Positions 8,093 to 14,871 of a stretch of DNA of 37,710 nt are shown piece by piece (position 1 is the stretch's first letter; each line of letters opens with the position of its first letter). Location of the stretch: NCBI GenBank assembly GCA_024230435.1, contig JAAERL010000456.1, positions 1 through 37,710 on the forward strand. The letters are read 5' to 3'. Both the position numbers and the translations under genes were made by a program. The DNA is from Desulfobacteraceae bacterium (GTDB lineage: Bacteria; Desulfobacterota; Desulfobacteria; Desulfobacterales; Desulfosarcinaceae). The notes beneath the pieces were generated by a model. The model was not told the DNA's origin. It searched no databases and worked only from the letters and a program-made list of their open reading frames with translations.

Positions 8093-8472
8093 GCAGGAAA
8101 TACCAACTCAAAACAGGTGGGTTTTGGTGCTGTAGTGTCCTTTTAAGGGAAATGGTACAGGGTAATCGTATGAAAAAAAATATTCGAGAAATGATTCCTA
8201 AAAATAATTACTTTTCAAGGCCCTAAAACCATGACAGTGCGTAATACGGTTTGGTTGTGCATTTGCGCGGGTTCTAAAATGCGAAGGCAAACTGTTCATT
8301 GTGAGCGAAGTTGATCAGGACCGGGGATGCCCTGCGTTTTCAATGAACAATGCCGCCAAAAAAAAGGGGGGGCTTGACCGATGTTCTAAAAATAGGAATC
8401 AGCGGCCATCGTTTGAAACAAACAGCCGCTGAATATGATATTGATGGGGAAGAAAGAAAAATAGTAAGGTGA
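8093..8472. other. Non-coding gap with hairpins
   Basis: No gene seen. A hairpin at 8401-8430 (AGCGGC and GTTTG pairing with CAAAC and GCCGCT, with a small bulge) lies about 43 nt after the stop of the minus-strand gene 8473-8955 and could end its transcript. A second inverted repeat, TTCATTG with CAATGAA, lies between about 8295 and 8335. The segment 8275-8298 recurs with one mismatch at 14667-14690. Confidence 0.45.
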
Positions 8473-8955
8473 TTATTCACACAAAAAGTCAACTATTATT
8501 GTGCCGTTTCCTAATCTTGAATCGGTCATATGCGCTTTATCAACTAAAAAATGATATTTTTCGTTTTCGTCTAAACCAGTGAATCGAGCCTCAGCGCTTT
8601 GGTACTGCCAATTGAACTCTGCGGTTTTGGTGCATTGATCACTATCTGCATAAGGACAAGGAAAAATGGTAACATCAATTTCACCGCCAAATTTATAGTA
8701 GTCAAGCAATGACATTCCATCGGCATATCCGCCGTCACTAAAATCACTTAATTTTATCGAATATCCGGTTCTTCCTATATACCACCAATCAGTGTAATAT
8801 TGATCATATAAAGAGTCTACAGTATTTGGATGATACCCGCAGCATGAAATATAAACGGTTTTATACTTATATGGAGCACTGTCTCCGGCAAAACCAATTC
8901 CGATTGAAGTAAAAACAAACAAACATGCCAAAAATAAAGTAATAGTTTTTTTCAT
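8473..8955 (-). CDS. Secreted protein of unknown function behind a GTTATCCC array
   Basis: 160 residues with signal peptide MKKTITLFLACLFVFTSIG cleaved near GFA-GD. The mature protein is rich in tyrosine, aspartate and cysteine (YISCCGYHPN, FPCPYADSDQC, a final CE), which suggests disulfides and an extracellular fold. I do not recognise a family. AAGGAG sits 8-9 nt before the ATG. It is a single-gene unit with its own array promoter (9033-9139) and a hairpin behind it. Confidence 0.75.
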   Translation of the reverse strand: MKKTITLFLACLFVFTSIGIGFAGDSAPYKYKTVYISCCGYHPNTVDSLYDQYYTDWWYIGRTGYSIKLSDFSDGGYADGMSLLDYYKFGGEIDVTIFPCPYADSDQCTKTAEFNWQYQSAEARFTGLDENEKYHFLVDKAHMTDSRLGNGTIIVDFLCE

Positions 8956-9032
8956 CGTAATTCTCCTTCGTGTATGAATTGTTATGTTGAAAAAAATATC
9001 TTTAGGCTGGTACGATCGTTTGAACTGTCCTG

Positions 9033-9061
9033 ACTATGGCCTGGGGGATGCAGGAATTCAA
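9033..9061 (-). promoter_or_regulatory. Sigma70-type promoter, TTGAAT-17-CATAGT
   Basis: On the minus strand TTGAAT (9061-9056) and CATAGT (9038-9033) are separated by 17 bp, about 78 bp before the ATG at 8955. The first array site is 7 bp upstream of TTGAAT. Confidence 0.65.
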
Positions 9062-9068
9062 CCGGCTT

Positions 9069-9139
9069 GGGATAAAGTAAGGTGTATTTGGGTTAACGAA
9101 CCCCTTTTCTGGGATAACGCGAGATAAATCCGGGATAAG
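9069..9139 (-). promoter_or_regulatory. Four-site GTTATCCC array, 21-bp spacing (second copy)
   Basis: GGGATAAA, GGGTTAAC, GGGATAAC and GGGATAAG begin at 9069, 9090, 9111 and 9132, exactly 21 bp apart. The last site is cut at its final base by the mobile element that starts at 9139; the corresponding place at 10607-10614 keeps the uncut GGGATAAC. Two sites have drifted by one base, yet the spacing is intact. Confidence 0.8.
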
Positions 9140-9233
9140 GGTCGTGGAAGATACGAATATACCACTCTTGCTTGTCCTTGAAAACGAATCCAAATCCGGC
9201 GCAATAACGGCATATTGGCATCTTCCAAGCCCC
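9139..9233. mobile_element. Short MITE-like palindromic element with TAA flanks
   Basis: 95 bp between TAA at 9136-9138 and TAA at 9234-9236. The left end GGGTCGTGGAAGAT pairs with the right end ATCTTCCAAGCCCC. Compared with the 175-bp relative at 28.5 kb it lacks the central part: the left arm runs to CTTGTCCTTG and continues straight into the AAAACGAATCCAAAT of the right arm. The duplicate sequence at 10607-10620 has GGGATAACGC with a single TAA, i.e. the empty site. Confidence 0.75.
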
Positions 9234-9283
9234 TAACGCAAAGGACAAATGACGCGTTGAGGATGGCAGGGGCGCAGGGGCGA

Positions 9284-9438
9284 TTATCGAAACTCAAAGG
9301 GGCCAAAAATAGATAACACTTCTCTTTTTTCATTGTTATCGTTTAGCACGATAACCTGATATTGTGATCCTGCCGGAGCGACCCTGATCAGGATATGCCC
9401 CTGGGTGGCGTTATAGGCGCGTTTGACTTTTGAACCAA
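9284..9438 (-). pseudogene. Duplicated 3' end of the metallo-beta-lactamase-fold gene
   Basis: These 155 bp match 10652-10806, the last 51 codons and stop of the hydrolase gene at 10652-11956, with three mismatches and no gaps by eye. There is no start or 5' part, so it is a dead fragment. It sits in the same place relative to a GTTATCCC array as the intact gene does to its array at 10545-10614, showing that a block (array plus gene end) was copied. Homology stops abruptly at 9438, where GGGGACAG repeats begin. Confidence 0.85.
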
Positions 9439-9455
9439 AGTTTTCAGAAGTTTTC

Positions 9456-9498
9456 GGGGACAGAAGTTTTCTTCGGGGACAGAAGTTTTCGGGGACAG
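9456..9498. repeat. Cluster of GGGGACAG repeats
   Basis: Three GGGGACAG copies at 9456, 9475 and 9491, separated by AAGTTTTC-type spacers and followed by GTTGATTACG. They start just after the breakpoint of the duplicated gene fragment. The larger cluster at 18.4-18.6 kb has the same core and a related GTAATCAA tail. Such repeats recall those associated with IS200-like/RAYT transposases, but no transposase gene is present here. The rest of the gap up to 9902 has no gene. Confidence 0.6.
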
Positions 9499-9810
9499 GT
9501 TGATTACGTTTTTATTTAAATACATTCGAATGAATCATAAAGAATCCATATATTTTTTGTTATTCGTATTAAGAACGTTATCACCCCTCATGTGTCAGAA
9601 TTGTATAAGCCCATATAATATTTTTTAAGGAAATTCAGATGGTAGAGCAGCCTGATAGATGAGAATGGATGGTTGTTTGGAGCTTTAGGTATCCCCATCC
9701 ATCACTTTCGTTGAATTACATGACAAATTGTGTAAAGGGTTGTCAATGAATGATATTTATGGGCGTCTTTACCCGTGCATATCTACTCGGCAGAAAAAAG
9801 TATCGAAATT

Positions 9811-9847
9811 TTGAGTCGATACGTTGTGATCACACGTATCGACTCAA
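9811..9847 (-). terminator. Near-perfect hairpin after the thioredoxin-like gene
   Basis: TTGAGTCGATACG (9811-9823) pairs with CGTATCGACTCAA (9835-9847), and the middle TGTGATCACA is itself palindromic. It lies about 55 nt after the stop of the minus-strand gene 9903-10424. The T-rich tail on that strand is weak, so it is a probable but not certain terminator. Confidence 0.5.
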
Positions 9848-9902
9848 AGCAAGGTTGCACTTTTAGAGAAGGAGGAAAAAACCTTAAATAAATTTTATTT
9901 AA

Positions 9903-10424
9903 TTAAATAATAGATGCTAAGGCGGATTCAATAGCATTTCTAATTTCTTCAGGCTTCATTCCTAAAATTATTTCTGATATTCTTTCCCCTTCACTGTTTA
10001 CTAAAAATGTGGTTGGTATCCCTGGTATAGCTCCTATGAATTCTTTATAAAATTCAACACTTGGAAACATATTAGTATAAGTCACATTGTTTTTTTGAAT
10101 AAGCTCTATTGATAATGCCTGAGCTTTAGCGCATGAGTGGGCGTTAATTGGCGTTCCTAAAACATTCACATTATTGTATTCATGGTATATCTCTTCTAAG
10201 TAAGGCATTATTTTATCAGAAGATATAGAGTATGGTGACCAAAAATGTACAACTGTTATTTCAAATTCTATGAATATGTCATTAGTTACAGGATAATTAT
10301 TTTTTACATCAGTACATTCAAACTCTGGGATAATATCTATTGGACTTAACATTTCTGCAAAAGCTCCCACGCCAAAACTCATAATTACACATATACTGAA
10401 TAATCCTACCATTAACTTTTTCAT
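9903..10424 (-). CDS. Secreted thioredoxin-fold (TlpA-like) protein lacking the redox cysteines
   Basis: 173 residues with signal peptide MKKLMVGLFSICVIMSFGV cleaved near AFA-EM. The fold is recognisable from VVHFWSPYSISSDKIMP, which aligns with the FWATWCPPCR-EMP active-site segment of TlpA/ResA proteins, and from the cis-proline loop GIPTTFLVNSEG (Pro137) with the following helix. Both catalytic cysteines are serines (Ser66 and Ser69), so disulfide exchange through a CXXC is not possible; two other cysteines (37 and 98) lie elsewhere. A binding or chaperone role is an inference. AAGGAG precedes the ATG, and the gene has its own GTTATCCC array promoter. Confidence 0.82.
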   Translation of the reverse strand: MKKLMVGLFSICVIMSFGVGAFAEMLSPIDIIPEFECTDVKNNYPVTNDIFIEFEITVVHFWSPYSISSDKIMPYLEEIYHEYNNVNVLGTPINAHSCAKAQALSIELIQKNNVTYTNMFPSVEFYKEFIGAIPGIPTTFLVNSEGERISEIILGMKPEEIRNAIESALASII

Positions 10425-10508
10425 TTCACATCTCCTTACATATTTTAGGTTTGCGAAAAGCCTGAGACCAATTTTGATCCAGGAGTTCCATCTCGTTTAC
10501 TGAAGCCT

Positions 10509-10537
10509 TTTTAATACCTCCAGATGAATAGATTCAA
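10509..10537 (-). promoter_or_regulatory. Sigma70-type promoter, TTGAAT with TTAAAA/TATTAA
   Basis: On the minus strand TTGAAT (10537-10532) is followed by TTAAAA at 17 bp (10514-10509), or by TATTAA at 15 bp. The nearest array site is 7 bp upstream of TTGAAT, as at the other two promoters. Confidence 0.6.
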
Positions 10538-10544
10538 CAGATTT

Positions 10545-10614
10545 GGGATAACGGTGAGGAGTTTGGGATAACAGGCGTTTGATTTGGGATAACGCGAGAT
10601 AAATCCGGGATAAC
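10545..10614 (-). promoter_or_regulatory. Four-site GTTATCCC array (third copy), all sites intact
   Basis: Four perfect GGGATAAC octamers (+ strand) begin at 10545, 10565, 10586 and 10607, spaced 20, 21 and 21 bp. The spacer between the third and fourth sites (GCGAGATAAATCC) is identical to that of the array at 9069-9139, so these two arrays are duplicates. The array ends 38 bp before the stop of the hydrolase gene, which is on the same strand upstream. Confidence 0.85.
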
Positions 10615-10651
10615 GCAAAAAAACGAATGATGCGTTAAGGATGAAAAACGA

Positions 10652-11956
10652 TTATCGAGGCTCAAAGGGGCCAAAAATAGATAACACTTCTCTTTTTTTA
10701 TTGTTATCGTTTAGCACGATAACCTGATATTGTGATCCTGCCGGAGCGACCCTGATCAGGATATGCCCCTGGGTGGCGTTATAGGCGCGTTTGACTTTTG
10801 AACCAATAACATTTTTGGTGGCGGCCAGCAGGTCATTTGCAAACAAATAGCGTTTGCCCGGATACAAATCCGTTGACATAATCCTGCTCAAGACCTCATC
10901 GCCCGGATGATCCGAAGACCAGCTTTGTTGTATCCATACTTTTGGTCTAAGGGTTCGAACATAGAAATTGCTTTGAGAATCGCTATTACCGTGATGATTG
11001 AAAGTCGCTGCATCCACCGGGCCGATCACAGGTGCAAGTTTTGCCTCTGCACTGCTCATATCTGAAGATCCATAATCATCCACGCCGGAAATATCACCAC
11101 CAGTGTAATAGTCAAACTTGCCATAGGAGATGCGAATTCCGGCACTTAGTTCATTTTCACCTGCATGCCTGCTTTTTATTAAAGAAAATGTTTTATCCTG
11201 CCAGCCTGTCCAGCCAAGACCATTGCCCTGGATATTCCTGATTGTAAAATCAGCAAAATCATGTGGGCGATGGATTAATATAATCTGCTGTTTAGATCCA
11301 ACCTGAAGACGATCTATTTTCATTCCGCGCTGTTTTTGATGGGCTTGCTGGAATTTCCAGTATGCTTCCAGGGTTTCCAGATACATGCGATCTTCAATAT
11401 CGGCGGATGCCGTCATTTGCGTCTTGAAGTCCGGGGATTTTAAGGAGTGGGGAAGCGTGTAATCGGGGTATGATCGATCAATCAGGGTTTTGACGGCAAT
11501 GGTTTCAGCGACTTGAGTTATCCCGGAGATGCGAAAATCCCCCAACGAAGAAACAGCACAAGTATCATCAATTTCACCCATATGATCTTCATGAAAGTGA
11601 GTGATTAATACATAGTCTAACTGTGCATTCTTTTTATTCGGGTGGAACTGGTGAATATAATCAACGATCCACTGACCCGCTGTTTTTTTGGCGCTGGGTT
11701 TAATTTTAGCATTTCGCGCCGTCAGTGTACGGGGCCTTTGTTCGGATATATCACCAGCATCCACCAACAAGGTTGTGCCATCGGGCAGTATATAAAAAGC
11801 GGCATTACCTCTTCCTGTGCTGATATGATGCATGTCAAGATAGCCCTCTTGCCATTGAGGCAAGGCATGGCCAATGGTTGTTTTGGGCATACTCCAGGCT
11901 GATGTTGCGTAACCTGTAATAATTATAAAAATTATAAGGACTTTTGATTTAATCAT
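10652..11956 (-). CDS. Secreted metallo-beta-lactamase-fold hydrolase (ComEC C-terminal-like)
   Basis: 434 residues with a signal peptide (about 1-22, ending SAWS-MP). The metal-binding motif is at 120-125 in LITHFHEDHMGEID, preceded by a strand with TTLLVDAGD near 61-69. Further metal or active-site positions are expected in YYTGGDISG and ATFNHHGNSDS. This is the pattern of the MBL domain at the C-terminus of ComEC and of stand-alone relatives. Substrate unknown; an extracytoplasmic phosphoester such as DNA is one possibility. It starts 25 bp after the unrecognised secreted protein gene upstream, so the two are likely cotranscribed. Its last 155 bp are duplicated at 9284-9438. Confidence 0.85.
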   Translation of the reverse strand: MIKSKVLIIFIIITGYATSAWSMPKTTIGHALPQWQEGYLDMHHISTGRGNAAFYILPDGTTLLVDAGDISEQRPRTLTARNAKIKPSAKKTAGQWIVDYIHQFHPNKKNAQLDYVLITHFHEDHMGEIDDTCAVSSLGDFRISGITQVAETIAVKTLIDRSYPDYTLPHSLKSPDFKTQMTASADIEDRMYLETLEAYWKFQQAHQKQRGMKIDRLQVGSKQQIILIHRPHDFADFTIRNIQGNGLGWTGWQDKTFSLIKSRHAGENELSAGIRISYGKFDYYTGGDISGVDDYGSSDMSSAEAKLAPVIGPVDAATFNHHGNSDSQSNFYVRTLRPKVWIQQSWSSDHPGDEVLSRIMSTDLYPGKRYLFANDLLAATKNVIGSKVKRAYNATQGHILIRVAPAGSQYQVIVLNDNNKKREVLSIFGPFEPR

Positions 11957-11981
11957 TATCTTTGGAGAATAAAAAATTTAT

Positions 11982-13472
11982 CTAGTTATCCATGAGAATT
12001 CTTCTTGCATCTACAGCAGAATAGAAAGGCTCTGTACCCGCTTGCCATGGAAAAGACTGAATGATACGTTTATTTGCGCAATCCGGCAGCGTTATGTCCG
12101 AAGGCGTTGTTTCAACTGCGTTTCTGATTATTTGATAAATTCTGAAATCAAATTGTTCATCAGGTAATTCGCTGGTCCCGGAGAGCCGATTATTGATTTC
12201 TGGCAGTACAGCCTCATCATCCATAAATAAAGGATAAGATGTTGATTCACCCCGGATGGCTTTATGGACGACAGCAACTGCATCATTGCATACACCTGTT
12301 ATAGCATAGCCATCAAAAAGTAAGTTTTGTTTTTTTGTAATAGAATCGTTGATATCAGTAAAGTAACCGGCAAGAATCAAAGCATCTACTGCTTCCTGAG
12401 GCGAGAATACATCACTTATTGTTTCGCCAACCCAGGCGGCTATATCAATGCAACCATTTCCATAGAAACCCATTTTGGGTATACCCTGATAGAATTGAAT
12501 AGACGCGCTAATAGCCTGACCTTCGATTTGAGGTTCCGGTTTAATAAAAAAAGTTATTTCAGAATGCAGCAAAGGAAAAATGGCTTCTTTTCCCGATTCG
12601 TCCGTTAAGCCCGTGCGTTGAAACACTGTTGAAGCGACCGGATGTAGTATAGCATCAGGGCCTTTGGCATACAGAGGAATAAATGGCGCTACATAGTGTC
12701 TTACAAAAGCTGAAAGTTCATGCCCGCTAGAAAGAAGCGCATTGATAAATTCATTCAGTCTTTGGTAGCTTATGCCATTGTATACAACTGTGAATTTCTG
12801 TGTTTCATCGGTCAGCAGGTTGATGCTTAACCGTTCGATAACCTCGCCAAAGATAATATTTGCCCGCAGTTTTTCTTCAGGAAGTTTAGGATCTCGCTTA
12901 AAACCCACGTAAACATCCTGAATGACTTGCTCAGGTTCACTTGGCGGAAGTTCAATCATGGTAGCGTCAATATCATTATAATCAAATAATTGAGGCAGCT
13001 GATACTCGCATTTTAGCATAGAAGGAAGCAGATCCTCGTTAATTGAATTTTCACTTGCTAATAAAAACAGTTCTGCGGCAATTTTACGAAAAAAATTTAA
13101 TTGTTCAGTTGTAAACTGCAATTGGTCGAGAATTAACTCCGGTTGATCCAAACTTGCTTCGATTATAGAAGAATCGATCTCAATACCATATCTTTGTGTC
13201 AGCAATGTAAGTAATTCTTGGATAAAATCCTGAATTTCAGGGTTTGATTTGATTTGACGAATAAAATCCGGAAAACTGATGGTATCTGAATACCGATCCT
13301 GAATCAATTTGTAAATGTTAGTGTTTGTTAGGCCATTGAGTTCAGAACGCGGGCTTAAGTTAATTGAGTCTGTTGCAAACGCATAATTTATGCCATCCTC
13401 CACATTGATTAACACGCCCAATGCAATAAATAACAAGCCAATTACCAGTTTTGCCACCTTGATTTTTTTCAT
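11982..13472 (-). CDS. Large secreted or membrane-anchored protein of unknown family
   Basis: 496 residues starting with a signal peptide or anchor (VAKLVIGLLFIALGVLINV, possible cleavage near YAFA-TD). I do not recognise a domain. The N-terminal third is helical and polar, with many leucine/isoleucine-glutamate segments (IQELLTLLTQRYGIEIDSS). The middle has EITFFIKPEPQIEGQAISA and GFYGNGCIDIAAWVGETISDVF. Only a few cysteines are visible. A GGGAG site about 6 nt before the ATG supports the start. It is followed after 25 bp by the MBL-fold hydrolase, which suggests joint function. No GTTATCCC array lies upstream of it. Confidence 0.7.
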   Translation of the reverse strand: MKKIKVAKLVIGLLFIALGVLINVEDGINYAFATDSINLSPRSELNGLTNTNIYKLIQDRYSDTISFPDFIRQIKSNPEIQDFIQELLTLLTQRYGIEIDSSIIEASLDQPELILDQLQFTTEQLNFFRKIAAELFLLASENSINEDLLPSMLKCEYQLPQLFDYNDIDATMIELPPSEPEQVIQDVYVGFKRDPKLPEEKLRANIIFGEVIERLSINLLTDETQKFTVVYNGISYQRLNEFINALLSSGHELSAFVRHYVAPFIPLYAKGPDAILHPVASTVFQRTGLTDESGKEAIFPLLHSEITFFIKPEPQIEGQAISASIQFYQGIPKMGFYGNGCIDIAAWVGETISDVFSPQEAVDALILAGYFTDINDSITKKQNLLFDGYAITGVCNDAVAVVHKAIRGESTSYPLFMDDEAVLPEINNRLSGTSELPDEQFDFRIYQIIRNAVETTPSDITLPDCANKRIIQSFPWQAGTEPFYSAVDARRILMDN

Positions 13473-13997
13473 TAAGTTCTCCCTATAAATACAGTTGTTA
13501 TCGAAAGGCTGTTACAAAACGCAGATCTATCCAATAAGGCGCAATGATTTACTTGATGTCAGTATTGGAGATCTTTTTCCAGGTCCTGTACATTCCGCAA
13601 AAGCCAGCCGAGAAGTGATTGTTCACGATTTCTGATAGGAACACATTTATGAATTGAATTTCTATACACATGAAATGATTGTATGTCAACTATCTTTTTC
13701 GCAAGCAATTTTACGAACAATGTTCAAAAAAATATGGGACAAATAATTGTCTTCGTAACGCAGGAAAAAGAAATCGAATCGGGGTATAAATCACGGCTGT
13801 TGCAGCAAAGCTGAAATAATCAAAGAGCACGGGGCATTCGAGTCTCATTATGTCAGAGAAAAATAGATTAATAGAATTGAAAACATAATGACGCTATCAT
13901 GGGAAAAACCTGTAAAAAAAATAATGAAAAAGTCAGCAACCAATTATCCGGCAAATTCATATCTGAAGAAAGAAATTTGAATTTCGCAGAGGGCAAT
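13473..13997. other. Non-coding, no feature recognised
   Basis: Upstream region of the minus-strand gene at 13472. Small open frames on both strands lack recognisable domains. I see no array, hairpin terminator or RNA gene. Confidence 0.4.
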
Positions 13998-14360
13998 TCA
14001 TTTTTCAGGCATTTTTTCAACCAGCCTTTTTTGTTCGGATTCACCAAACGATATGATGGCTTCATCTATATTTTTTGCAACATCGCGTTGCTCCCAATAA
14101 GGTATTCCGTGCAAACGGAGCCAGCCCGCACCTTTTTTGTAAAATTGAACATGGGCTGGAGTCATTAACTTGTGGAAAAAGGCAATTGCCGCTGGGCTTC
14201 CAAAAAATTCAATCGATTCTGGTGCGGCGCCAAGGGATTTTTTTCGCGATAGTCAGTGCTGCAGGGTTGGACGAAAAACTCCAGAGTCTTTTGCAAACTG
14301 GCGCTGGCCCATATCCTCTTTTGCTGACTCGAATTCAATAATTTTGGAGCCCGCTTTTTC
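13998..14360 (-). pseudogene. Degenerate transposase-related fragment
   Basis: Read on the minus strand, one frame gives KIIEFESAKEDMGQRQFAKD, SGVFRPTLQH, a TGA stop, LSRKKSLGAAPESIEFFGSP, AAIAFFHKLMTPAHVQFYKK, and it ends VEKMPEK-stop at 13998. This recalls the N-terminal part of transposase-like proteins with a FAxxxGVPRxTLQHWL helix-turn-helix and a following VAFFESPxGxAFLH motif (DUF6399-type). The internal TGA falls where TGG (Trp) is expected. After the GAGWLRL segment the fragment jumps ahead, so an internal deletion is likely. A relic, no longer functional. Confidence 0.5.
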
Positions 14361-14871
14361 CCGGTTTTATTGCTCTTTTTTGCTTGTATCTTGAGTTGTG
14401 GTGTTATATTTTCCGCCCACAGTCCGATTTTGATTATTAGAGGAAATTCAGTTTGTTGCTAAAAGGAATTCCTATTATCAGACCGAGCTTTATTTGTCTT
14501 GAACATTTTTTTTTAGCTGTTTTCCCAGAAAATTTTAAATTATGCCCGAAATTATAATCAAGCCCCCGAAATCCAAAATTATCCCCCAAATCAAGCATTT
14601 GCCAAAGACCGAATTCGGATTTGAGGACCGTAGACCTGCAAATCTGCCGAAACCGCAAAAACCGGGTAAAATGCGAAGGTAAACTGTTCAAACAGAAATC
14701 AAAAACTTCAGCATTAGGAAATCAAGCCGTGAGAATTAAATAATGATAGCACAAATTATAACCAGAGCCTACGGAGCATATTGTCCGTCTTTTCAATTGT
14801 CCGTCTTTTCAATAGATAAGTAAATAAATTTGAATTGAACTACGCTAAGTAAGCAATAATAGGAATATATA
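14361..14871. other. Non-coding gap upstream of the first Ank-TPR gene
   Basis: No gene seen. It holds related AT-rich segments around 14540-14600 (CCCGAAATTATAATCAAGC and a similar following unit), the segment 14667-14690 shared with 8275-8298, and an exact 16-bp tandem duplication of TTGTCCGTCTTTTCAA at 14781-14812, about 60 bp before the start of the next gene. Confidence 0.5.

Noticed and set aside
9002..9333. Minus-strand open frames across the array and mobile element
   Set aside because: They run through the regulatory array, the MITE and the hydrolase fragment in another frame; not a gene.
14437..14691. 84-residue minus-strand frame
   Set aside because: It translates intergenic repeats (FGFRGLDYNFGHN), with no start signal or domain.
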